64,000 nucleotides of DNA, from positions 1,860,001-1,924,000 of the forward strand of contig NZ_BMJB01000001.1 of assembly GCF_014642855.1 (NCBI RefSeq), written 5' to 3'. The notes below the pieces were generated by a model, which saw nothing but the letters and a program-made list of their open reading frames with translations, did no database searches and was not told where the DNA came from. Source of the DNA: Edaphobacter acidisoli (GTDB lineage: Bacteria > Acidobacteriota > Terriglobia > Terriglobales > Acidobacteriaceae). Of the stretch, positions 17,035-24,529 are shown piece by piece; position 1 is the first letter of the stretch, and the number at the start of each line of letters is the position of its first letter. A program made the translations under genes and the position numbers.

Positions 17035-18078
17035 ATGAAGAAACCCCTAGGCGAGCTCGCGCTGATCGACCAGATTCGCCACCGCTTCCCAGCCCGCAGC
17101 CCCCACGTCACGCTCGGCATCGGCGACGACTGCGCGCTCCTCCGCCCACCCTCCGGCCACGAAATAGCCATCACCACCGACTTCTCCCTCGAAACCCGCC
17201 ACTTCCTTCAGCGCACCCACCCTCCCGAATCCGTCGGCCACCGCACACTCGCCCGCGGCCTCAGCGACCTCGCCGCCATGGGAGCGACTCCACTCGCCGC
17301 CTTCCTCTCGCTCGCCCTGCCCGCCGACATGCTCACTACCGCCCAGGGCCGCCGCTGGGTCGAGCGCTTCTTCACCGGCCTCCGCGCCCTCGCCCATCGC
17401 CACAAAGTCCCTCTCGCCGGCGGCGACACCTCCGAGTCCCCACGCGAAACCCGAGACGCCAACGGCCTCATCCTCGCCGACATCGTTCTCATCGGCTTAG
17501 TCCCAACAGGCAAAGCCCTCCGCCGCTCGAAGGCACGTCCCGGAGACGCCATCTACGTCACCGGCCATCTCGGAGGCTCCGCCGCAGAGCTAGCCAAGCT
17601 CCTCAAGCAACAGAAACCCGCCCAGACCAAATCCACCAGAGACCACCCCCACCTCTACCCTGAACCACGCATCGCCCAGGGTCGCGCCCTGCTCACCCGC
17701 AACCTGGCCACAGCCTGCATCGATATCAGCGACGGCCTCTCAACAGACCTCGCCCACATCTGCCGCGCCTCAGGCACCCACGCCGAGATTGACCAATCCG
17801 CCCTACCCATCCATCCCCAGGCACGCAAACTAACCCCGGAAGCAGCACTCCACGCGGCCCTGCACGGAGGCGAAGACTACGAGCTTCTCTTCACCGCCCC
17901 CGCAACCACCCGCATCCCGAAATCCATCGCCCGAGTCCCCATCACCCGCATCGGGCGCCTCACCCCAAAGCGCCCCGCAACGCCACTCCTCACCCTCATC
18001 ACCCCCAACAGCGCCCGAACCCCGCTCAAGCCCTCCGGCTGGCAGCACTTCACCCCGCCAGGCAGGCAGAACCGATAG
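17035..18078 (+). CDS. thiL: Thiamine-monophosphate kinase
   Basis: A 347-residue ATP-dependent kinase making thiamine diphosphate from thiamine phosphate. ELALIDQIRHRF, the metal-binding LGIGDDCALL, TTDFSLETRHF, GHRTLARGLSDLAAMGATP and the LAGGDTSES glycine motif appear in family order. The C-terminal half has GDAIYVTGHLGGSAA, ACIDISDGLSTDLAHIC and LHGGEDYELLFT. The final residues are basic and poorly conserved. I start at the ATG at 17035, which aligns with usual ThiL; an open frame extends back to 16816 through the repeat. No Shine-Dalgarno sequence precedes it. No other thiamine gene or TPP riboswitch is nearby. Confidence 0.93.
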   Translation: MKKPLGELALIDQIRHRFPARSPHVTLGIGDDCALLRPPSGHEIAITTDFSLETRHFLQRTHPPESVGHRTLARGLSDLAAMGATPLAAFLSLALPADMLTTAQGRRWVERFFTGLRALAHRHKVPLAGGDTSESPRETRDANGLILADIVLIGLVPTGKALRRSKARPGDAIYVTGHLGGSAAELAKLLKQQKPAQTKSTRDHPHLYPEPRIAQGRALLTRNLATACIDISDGLSTDLAHICRASGTHAEIDQSALPIHPQARKLTPEAALHAALHGGEDYELLFTAPATTRIPKSIARVPITRIGRLTPKRPATPLLTLITPNSARTPLKPSGWQHFTPPGRQNR

Positions 18079-18090
18079 CATCAAAATTCC

Positions 18091-18312
18091 TGTCAAGCCC
18101 CAAAACCATCTAACCCATTCCCCACCAACAACATCCGCTTGGCGGTTTAGTTTCTCCAGTCTGCTAGACTTAAATCAGCACAAAAAAGCCAAAGCCCCGG
18201 AAGAACCTTCCGGGGCTTTACCTGTTTTTCGAATGGAGACTTTACCAAGTACCCCCACCACAAACCACGTGTTTTGAATACTTTGGTACTTAAGTACGGG
18301 TAGGGGGGTACC
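18091..18312. repeat. Structured intergenic element, copy 1
   Basis: This gap matches the one at 43678-43938 segment by segment: TGTCAAGCCCC at the left end, TGGCGGTTTAG followed by TTTCTCC, a TAGACT box (TACAAT in the other copy), CACAAAA with AAGCCCCGG, then AATACTTTGGTACTTAAG and a G-rich end finishing GGGGGTACC. GTACTTAAGTAC (18287-18298) is a perfect 12-bp palindrome, and GTACCCCC near 18249 can pair with GGGGGTAC at the right end. A promoter-like box followed by a strong terminator suggests a very short RNA, but this is inference. Confidence 0.7.
18191..18219 (+). terminator. Intrinsic terminator downstream of thiL
   Basis: AAAGCCCCGGAAG-AAC-CTTCCGGGGCTTT is a perfect 13-bp stem with a 3-nt loop, followed by ACCTGTTTTTC. 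It lies inside the structured element and would end thiL transcription or a short RNA started at the TAGACT box just upstream. Confidence 0.85.
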
Positions 18313-18318
18313 CCGTCG

Positions 18319-21276
18319 CTAGAAGTTGAACGCCCCCGTCAGCATGATCGTCCTCACCGCCGTCCCGTTCGCAAAAGGCCGTCCGGCGAGGCTGGTGAAC
18401 TTCCCGAACTGCGCCGAGCTCAGCGTGCTCGTGGGAGCAGAGTACGGAATCATATTGAACAGGTTGGAAGCCTGAACGCCGAGCGTAAAGGTGTACTTGT
18501 GCCCGGAGTTCGACGCGCCAAACGGACCGCCACGTCCTCCACCGCCGCCGCCGTGTCCACCGCCATGGCCGTGCTCTCCGGGAGGAGGACCTCCAGGTCC
18601 ACCCTGAGAAGCCGCCTGTTGCCCGGTCCGCTCGCCAAATCCGAACACGCGGTTCAGCCGCAGGTTGATCGTCGCATTCGCCGGCGAGGTGCAGTAGTTG
18701 ATCGGCACCGGAGTCAGGCCGCCCGTATCGGTTGAGCTGAAGGCAGCGCTGCTGACGCAGCTTCCGCTGTTCCCGCTCGCAAAGTAAGGCCGCGTGTTAT
18801 AGACCGTGCTGCCCAGCGGATCCGTGCCAGTGACGATGTTGTAAGGCGAGCCAGCCATCGCAATGATGAACGGGCTGGCCGTAAAGGAATACGGCAGCTG
18901 CATGGTGCCGCCAATGACGCCAAACTGACGCCGCGCGAAAGAGGCGCGCCCGTAGTCCGCACGGGTGTTCGTATTGCTGGTCGGCACGAAGCCGGACCCG
19001 GAGGTGTTGGCATTCGCAAAGCTCATCGAGTAGAAGCCAAACATCTGCACCCGGTTCAGCCGCACGCGCGAGTTCACCATCAACTGGTTCTCCCGGAAGA
19101 CACCTGCCGACTGGAATTGAAAGTCATATGGAGAGGTAACAGGCGTAGCAGACGAGGTGTTCGGTGTATAAAACTCCCGCGACATGTACTCGTGGACACC
19201 ATGCGCATTTAGGTAATTGACCGAGAGCGTCCCCAACTTGCCGAGCTGTTGGTCGACACCAATCGCCGCCTGCATCGTATATGGACTGCGAATCCCGGAT
19301 CCGAGCTGCGTAATTTTGAATCTGCTCGGAGCAGAAGCCCCGCAACCAGCTGGATTCGACGGTGAGCATGTCGCACCCGGATTGATGAACGACGAAACCA
19401 CCTGATTCGTCCCATTCTGCTGGAGCGTCGTCATGTAGTCACCGAGAGCAAACCGGTCGTAAAAGAGGCCGTATCCACCGCGCACCACCGTTACCGGATT
19501 CTTGCCCTGGCCACGCGGAACGCCCCACGCAAACGAGACGCGCGGCGCTATATCGTGACTGCTATTAATTCTGTTTTGCGCCTCATAACGCAGACCGTAG
19601 CTGATCGTCAGGTTTGGTCTCACCTTCCAGTCTGTCTCGGCGTAAAGGCCGACATCGGCGATGCTGCCCGAGATCGTCGGCTTATTGACCGTAGTGATGT
19701 TGTAGAGTGCCGGAATGCCGCACTGGTAGGACGACACCCCGGCGTTTGCGGTCGCGCATGGCGTCGATGTGATACTGGCACAGTGCGCCTGTGAGGTCGC
19801 ATCCGTGTTCGAGGTCACGCACGGGTCCAGAAGATTGTTGTAGGTAAACGTACCGTTGGTTCCAGCCGTCGAGTACACCGAGTCGCTGTTGTACCGCAGC
19901 CGTCCGCCCAGCCTGATGAAGTTCTTGGACAGGGCGATGGACGTATAGTTCTGCACCTCGATATGGTCCTGAGTGCTGCGCTGCACACCCGACGATGCTC
20001 CTCCCCAGGTGAACGCGCCCTGCACAGAGAGCGTTGATCCGGTGTTCAGGGCATTCGAAGAGTTATAGTCGCGCTCATACTCAAAACGCGTCTCGTTGAT
20101 AATGCGCGGGCTGACAATCTGCGTATCACTGATCTGTATCGTATTCTCGGTGAACTCGCTGTTGACGCCCTGCGTTGGAAGACTTCCGCCGCCAATGCCG
20201 CTGTTCTGCGATCCGCTGACGTTGTACTGGTAGCGCGCGGTCAGCGTGTTCTTCTCACCCAGCGCAATGTCAATGCGTGGGCTGATATCGCTGCGCGTCT
20301 GCGGCTGCAGAATCGCGCGATTTGCTTCTGGATAAGACGGGAAATAGGTGCAGGTCAGATCGCCCGGCTGGCACGGTGTCGTATCCGTTGCGGAGTGGGC
20401 GTAGTAGCCGCTGGGATAGACCAGCGCGTTATTGTCAATCGTGCGGTGAGAACCGCCTACCGTAAAAGACATCGAGTGGGAGATTGGCCCGCTGAAGTCA
20501 CCAAACATAAAGACCGTGTGGTAATCCGGCTGCGTATTGGTCTCTCCCAGAAATGGACTCGAAGTATTGAAGGACTTGTCTCCACCTTCCACGGTATAGA
20601 ACCCATGGAATTTGTCCGTGCCCGGCTTCGTGAACACCTCCACGCGGCCATAGCCCAGCTTGTCATACTCCGCCGAAAATGGATTCTGGTTGATGCGGAT
20701 CTCGCGAATCGACGACTTCGGCGGCAATTGTCCGCCTGTAAATCCGTCAACATAGATCTGCCCACCGTTCGGCCCTGCCGCTGGTCCGGCAAGCGCGGTC
20801 AGTTCATCGGACAACTCGTCGGGATCGTCGGAGAGCGCATCGAGGTCCTTGCCCTTGATGACAGTCGCGCTCGCATTGCTATCCGCATCTACGCTGACCT
20901 GCGCGGCTTGAGCTGTGACCTGGACCTCCTGCTGCGCTTGAATCTGCATCTTCACATCCAGAGAGAGCTTCTGTCCCGCTGCGACATGGACTCCCTGCTT
21001 CACATAGGTGGCGAATCCCTGCATCGTCACCGTCATCGCATACGTTCCCGCGGGAACATTATGCAGCGCATACGTGCCATCGCTCGTCGACTGCACAACC
21101 GAAGCCTTCCCATGAGGCGGTGTCAGCGTGATCGTTGCGCCGGGAATCAATGCGCCGTCCGGGTCGGCAACCGATCCGCTTACGGTTGCACTGGCCTGCT
21201 GTGCCCGCACGACAACCGGAGACACCGCGACAGAAAAAATCAAAACAGCTTTCAGAACTGTACGAAAGGACAACAT
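18319..21276 (-). CDS. Oar-like TonB-dependent receptor with CarboxypepD_reg domain
   Basis: A 985-residue outer-membrane protein. After the signal peptide (about 1-25, ending VVRAQ) a carboxypeptidase-regulatory-like beta domain spans ~28-115 (SGSVADPDGALIPGATITLT, TYALHNVPAGTYAMTV). A plug-like region follows (GGQIYVDGF, SIREIRINQNPFSAEYDKLGYGRVEVFTKPG), and the rest is a large beta barrel with alternating strands, ending in phenylalanine (TGAFNF). Acidobacteria have many such receptors, usually linked to glycan or peptide uptake. A Gly/His-rich loop (PPPGEHGHGGGHGGGGGG) near residue 905 is unusual and might bind metal or be a disordered extracellular loop. Ligand unknown. It follows the DUF5666 gene by 43 bp. 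Confidence 0.85.
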   Translation of the reverse strand: MLSFRTVLKAVLIFSVAVSPVVVRAQQASATVSGSVADPDGALIPGATITLTPPHGKASVVQSTSDGTYALHNVPAGTYAMTVTMQGFATYVKQGVHVAAGQKLSLDVKMQIQAQQEVQVTAQAAQVSVDADSNASATVIKGKDLDALSDDPDELSDELTALAGPAAGPNGGQIYVDGFTGGQLPPKSSIREIRINQNPFSAEYDKLGYGRVEVFTKPGTDKFHGFYTVEGGDKSFNTSSPFLGETNTQPDYHTVFMFGDFSGPISHSMSFTVGGSHRTIDNNALVYPSGYYAHSATDTTPCQPGDLTCTYFPSYPEANRAILQPQTRSDISPRIDIALGEKNTLTARYQYNVSGSQNSGIGGGSLPTQGVNSEFTENTIQISDTQIVSPRIINETRFEYERDYNSSNALNTGSTLSVQGAFTWGGASSGVQRSTQDHIEVQNYTSIALSKNFIRLGGRLRYNSDSVYSTAGTNGTFTYNNLLDPCVTSNTDATSQAHCASITSTPCATANAGVSSYQCGIPALYNITTVNKPTISGSIADVGLYAETDWKVRPNLTISYGLRYEAQNRINSSHDIAPRVSFAWGVPRGQGKNPVTVVRGGYGLFYDRFALGDYMTTLQQNGTNQVVSSFINPGATCSPSNPAGCGASAPSRFKITQLGSGIRSPYTMQAAIGVDQQLGKLGTLSVNYLNAHGVHEYMSREFYTPNTSSATPVTSPYDFQFQSAGVFRENQLMVNSRVRLNRVQMFGFYSMSFANANTSGSGFVPTSNTNTRADYGRASFARRQFGVIGGTMQLPYSFTASPFIIAMAGSPYNIVTGTDPLGSTVYNTRPYFASGNSGSCVSSAAFSSTDTGGLTPVPINYCTSPANATINLRLNRVFGFGERTGQQAASQGGPGGPPPGEHGHGGGHGGGGGGRGGPFGASNSGHKYTFTLGVQASNLFNMIPYSAPTSTLSSAQFGKFTSLAGRPFANGTAVRTIMLTGAFNF

Positions 21277-21319
21277 TACTTCTCCTAAATAAACCCCGAA
21301 CTTTCGCGGGAGATAAACT

Positions 21320-22513
21320 CTACTGTTGTTGCGCGCCCATCTCCGGTGCTCCTCCGCCTACACTCCACGGAGACAGCGTCATGTCGGACGATCCACTTGG
21401 AGACGCCCGCAAAATCGGCTCGACTCCAGCAAGCACAGTGATCGCCGTCACATTCGAGCTGCCCGGGTCTGCCTGCGAGCCGACAACCATAACTGCATCG
21501 CCCGCCTTCAAATCTGCAATCGTCTGCTGGGGCAGGCGGCTTACTATCTGCGAGAGATCCGCCCCTGCCGATCGGCCTGCGCCGCGTTCGCCCATGCCAC
21601 CTTCAGCCTGCGCGCCTTCAGGCCGCGCTGCACCCTGACCTCGTGCAGCCGAAGCACCTCCACGTGCGCGCGCCGCCAACATTGCCGCAGCCTGCGGAGG
21701 CAGCGTGTGCACATTTGAGTTGGGCGTGATCTTTACCCGCATGACCTTCTTGGTCGCAAGGTCTTTCAGCGTGACCGTTCCATCGGCAGCATCGATCGTA
21801 GTAATCAAGCCAGACAAATTCTTGAACGACCCGCTGACCACCTCATCCGCCTGCACGGAAAGACCGTCCTCTGATTTGCTGCCGCGTACGCGGAGTTGAT
21901 CGCCAGGATGAATCTGGTCCAGCGTGCTCGCGACTGCATCCTCAAACTTCACCGAGTCTCCCGCGTAACGACGAAACTTAGTGGCGCTTGCAGTCTTCAC
22001 TTCCACCTTCTTCGCACCCACGCTGATGGTAAGCGTACCTGTGGATGGATCAATCGCACGGACGATGCCGCCGATGCCGTTTTTCTGCCATTCAGCCTCT
22101 TCAGCCTCGTGCTCCTGGGCAATGGCCGCAGACTTCATCAGAATGACGCGCAGAGCAGTCAGCGTCCCCGCTGAGTCGCCAGCCTTGCCTGTCACCAGCA
22201 CGCGGTCACCAACAGTGATTGACGAGAGCGTGGCAGGCTGAGCGTCCTTCAGATTCGTACTGCCCGGAGCGAGTTGCAGGATACGTGCACCATCAGGCAC
22301 CGTAACCGTAACCTCCTGCGAACCGCTCTCAGTCACAACGACACTGTTGCCATTGACTGACTTTACCGTGCCGAGTGCCCGCGACATTGCCGATGCAGGC
22401 GCAGCCGACTGCGCGTTGGCCCTTACACTGAACGCAGGCGAGCCAGCCATCGCGAGAGCCAACAATCCTGCGCCTAACGCAGAAATTTGGAACACACCTG
22501 ACTTCATCAGCAT
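21320..22513 (-). CDS. Secreted DUF5666-repeat protein
   Basis: A 397-residue exported protein with a signal peptide (residues ~8-35). It contains three related beta-barrel-like units with the DUF5666 pattern: about residues 45-125 (ALGTVKSVNGNSVVVTESGSQEV), 148-220 (GIVRAIDPSTGTLTISVG) and 233-270 (LSGLITTIDAADGTVTLKDL). A Gly/Ala/Arg-rich linker (~280-315) precedes a final segment with LKAGDAVMVVGSQ. The function of DUF5666 is not known; the units resemble small nucleic-acid-binding-like OB barrels, but the protein is outside the cytoplasm. It is the first gene of a pair with the Oar-like receptor, so a role in the same envelope process is plausible. Confidence 0.78.
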   Translation of the reverse strand: MLMKSGVFQISALGAGLLALAMAGSPAFSVRANAQSAAPASAMSRALGTVKSVNGNSVVVTESGSQEVTVTVPDGARILQLAPGSTNLKDAQPATLSSITVGDRVLVTGKAGDSAGTLTALRVILMKSAAIAQEHEAEEAEWQKNGIGGIVRAIDPSTGTLTISVGAKKVEVKTASATKFRRYAGDSVKFEDAVASTLDQIHPGDQLRVRGSKSEDGLSVQADEVVSGSFKNLSGLITTIDAADGTVTLKDLATKKVMRVKITPNSNVHTLPPQAAAMLAARARGGASAARGQGAARPEGAQAEGGMGERGAGRSAGADLSQIVSRLPQQTIADLKAGDAVMVVGSQADPGSSNVTAITVLAGVEPILRASPSGSSDMTLSPWSVGGGAPEMGAQQQ

Positions 22514-22694
22514 CTCTCTTATCCTCTTGTTTGATACGTAACCCAGTCACGGACAGTGCGGACAATTTCAGCCATAGCGCCGAAATTCTTCGTCCTGTTA
22601 TTTGAAGACGGATTGCACGCACAAAAGTTTCCGCGACCGCTTACACTTTCGCATTGAATTCAAATGGGATACATCCAGATGGATTCGGGGAGAA

Positions 22695-22709
22695 TTAAGT
22701 AAAACTTAA
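22695..22709. promoter_or_regulatory. Palindrome upstream of the DUF5666 gene
   Basis: TTAAGT-AAA-ACTTAA is a perfect 6-bp inverted repeat in the 257-bp gap between treZ and the DUF5666 gene. A weaker CATCCAGATG palindrome lies nearby at about 22672. Either could be an operator for the DUF5666-receptor pair. No factor can be named. Confidence 0.35.
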
Positions 22710-22770
22710 GACAGCACCAGAAGTTGAATGCAATCTATAAGACCTTGAAGGCGGAACTCGCCTCCATCAC

Positions 22771-24525
22771 TTACATGATAGATGAATCGTCGAGCGAGAA
22801 GATAGCGAGCGTATCCGGCGGCAGCACCACTTTACCCAATGTTGCTTCTACATTGGCGCGCGATGCCAGCACCAGCGCCGCTCCTTCATCTACTGCGAAA
22901 TCCGCCCGCGACTGACCAAGGTTGACAAACACCTTCACCGCACCACGATCCAGGATCAGATAGCGCTGTCTCTCGTCGAAGCGAACTTTGATGTGGCCCA
23001 AATCTCCGTCATTCAACGCTACCGAGTTGCGACGTAGATGGATAAGCTGCCGGTACCAGTCCAGCATCTCGCGGTGAGCACCTTCATCTATCTCATCCCA
23101 GCGAAGCTTGGAACACTCGAAGGTCTCGGCACTGCCTGGGTCGGGAATAACTTGAGGGTCCCAGCCAAACGCAGCGAACTCGCGCCTGCGGCCTTCAGAG
23201 ACGGCCTTTGCCATCTGCACGTCTTCGTGGTCCGCGAAGTACAGGAACGGCGTAGACGCAGCAAATTCTTCGCCTTGAAAGATCATCGGAATCGCCGGTG
23301 CCATCATCACGATTCCAGCAGCTATCCTTGCGCGCTCCATTCCTACTGCGCTTTCCAAACGATCCCCGAGCGCGCGGTTCCCCACCTGATCGTGGTTCTG
23401 AGCAAAACTCACAAAGTGATGTGCCGACAGACCCTCCACTGGACGGCCATGGGAGCGGCCACGATACTGCGAGTAACGACCATCGTTCACGAACACTCCG
23501 GTCAGCGCCTTTGCGAGCGCCGTCAGGGTGCCGAAGTCCGCATAGTACCCGCTGCGGTCGCGGTCATTCAGTACCGTATGCAAGGCATGATGGAAATCGT
23601 CGCTCCATTGCGCATCCATGCCGTGGCCGCCTGCTTCACGCGGCGTAACCGTGCGGGGATCGTTCAGATCACTTTCAGCAATCAGAATAAGCCCACGACC
23701 AAGCGTAGAGGACAGAACCTCTATCTCGGCCGATAACTGCTCCATGAAGTGCACCGCCGACCTGTCCATGAATTCGTGAATAGCATCAAGGCGCAGGCCA
23801 TCGATATGAAAATCGCGCAGCCACATCTTCGCGTTGTCAATGAAGAAGCGCCTGACTTCATCGCTGCCTGCGTCCTCGAAGTTCACAGCATCGCCCCAGG
23901 GGGTGTGATGACGACTTGTGAGATACGGCCCGAACCTCATCGCGTAACTCCCCACCGGACCGAAGTGGTTGTAGACGACATCCAGCAGCACCGCAAGCCC
24001 GCGACTATGGCAAGCGTCAACAAAGTGCTTCAGGCCATCGGGCCCACCATACTTCTGGGCAACGGCAAACAGAGACGCGCCGTCATAGCCCCAGCCGAAG
24101 CGGCCGGGAAACTCTGCGACTGGCATCAACTCAAGATGTGTCACTCCAAGCTCGACCAGATAATCCAGGTGCGCGATGGCTGCGCTAAATGTACCCTCAG
24201 GAGTAAATGTGCCGACATGCAGCTCATAGATCACAGCACTCGCCAACGGTGGTGCTTGCCAACGGCTATCTGTCCAACGAAAGGCACTGTGGTCGTAGAT
24301 GCGCGATGGACCATGCACACCGAAAGGTTGCCAAGCGCTGCGCGGGTCAGGATACGTCTTAGGGTCATCATCGAAGAGAAAAGCGTAATCCGTCCCGGAG
24401 GCTGCACTGTCCACATACACGCTCCACCAGCCACGCTCACCTTTCCTGCTCATCGGGTAAAGCGCACCGTCTACTTGAACGGCTAGGCTCTTTGCATACG
24501 GAGACCAGAGGGCAAACTCATGCAT
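22771..24525 (-). CDS. treZ: Malto-oligosyltrehalose trehalohydrolase
   Basis: A 584-residue GH13 enzyme cleaving trehalose from the end of maltooligosyltrehalose made by TreY. An N-terminal beta-sandwich (~1-85, FALWSPYAKSLAVQVDG) precedes the (beta/alpha)8 barrel. Catalytic residues are Asp247 (GLRLDAIH) and Glu284 (LIAESDLNDP), with the third acidic site in SFAQNHDQVGNR. VIYELHVGTFTPEGTF and the conserved GWGYDGASLFA are typical of TreZ. The ATG at 24525 lies four bases after the treY stop, which favours it over an in-frame upstream start at 24567. Confidence 0.95.
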   Translation of the reverse strand: MHEFALWSPYAKSLAVQVDGALYPMSRKGERGWWSVYVDSAASGTDYAFLFDDDPKTYPDPRSAWQPFGVHGPSRIYDHSAFRWTDSRWQAPPLASAVIYELHVGTFTPEGTFSAAIAHLDYLVELGVTHLELMPVAEFPGRFGWGYDGASLFAVAQKYGGPDGLKHFVDACHSRGLAVLLDVVYNHFGPVGSYAMRFGPYLTSRHHTPWGDAVNFEDAGSDEVRRFFIDNAKMWLRDFHIDGLRLDAIHEFMDRSAVHFMEQLSAEIEVLSSTLGRGLILIAESDLNDPRTVTPREAGGHGMDAQWSDDFHHALHTVLNDRDRSGYYADFGTLTALAKALTGVFVNDGRYSQYRGRSHGRPVEGLSAHHFVSFAQNHDQVGNRALGDRLESAVGMERARIAAGIVMMAPAIPMIFQGEEFAASTPFLYFADHEDVQMAKAVSEGRRREFAAFGWDPQVIPDPGSAETFECSKLRWDEIDEGAHREMLDWYRQLIHLRRNSVALNDGDLGHIKVRFDERQRYLILDRGAVKVFVNLGQSRADFAVDEGAALVLASRANVEATLGKVVLPPDTLAIFSLDDSSIM

Positions 24526-24529
24526 GCTC

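Noticed and set aside
17035..17060. A TPP riboswitch in front of thiL
   Set aside because: The leader contains only the GTCAT hairpin and no conserved thi-box sequences.
18287..18312. A G-quadruplex in the G-rich end of the structured element
   Set aside because: Only two to three G-runs are present, and they pair better with the CCCC block at the left of the same element.
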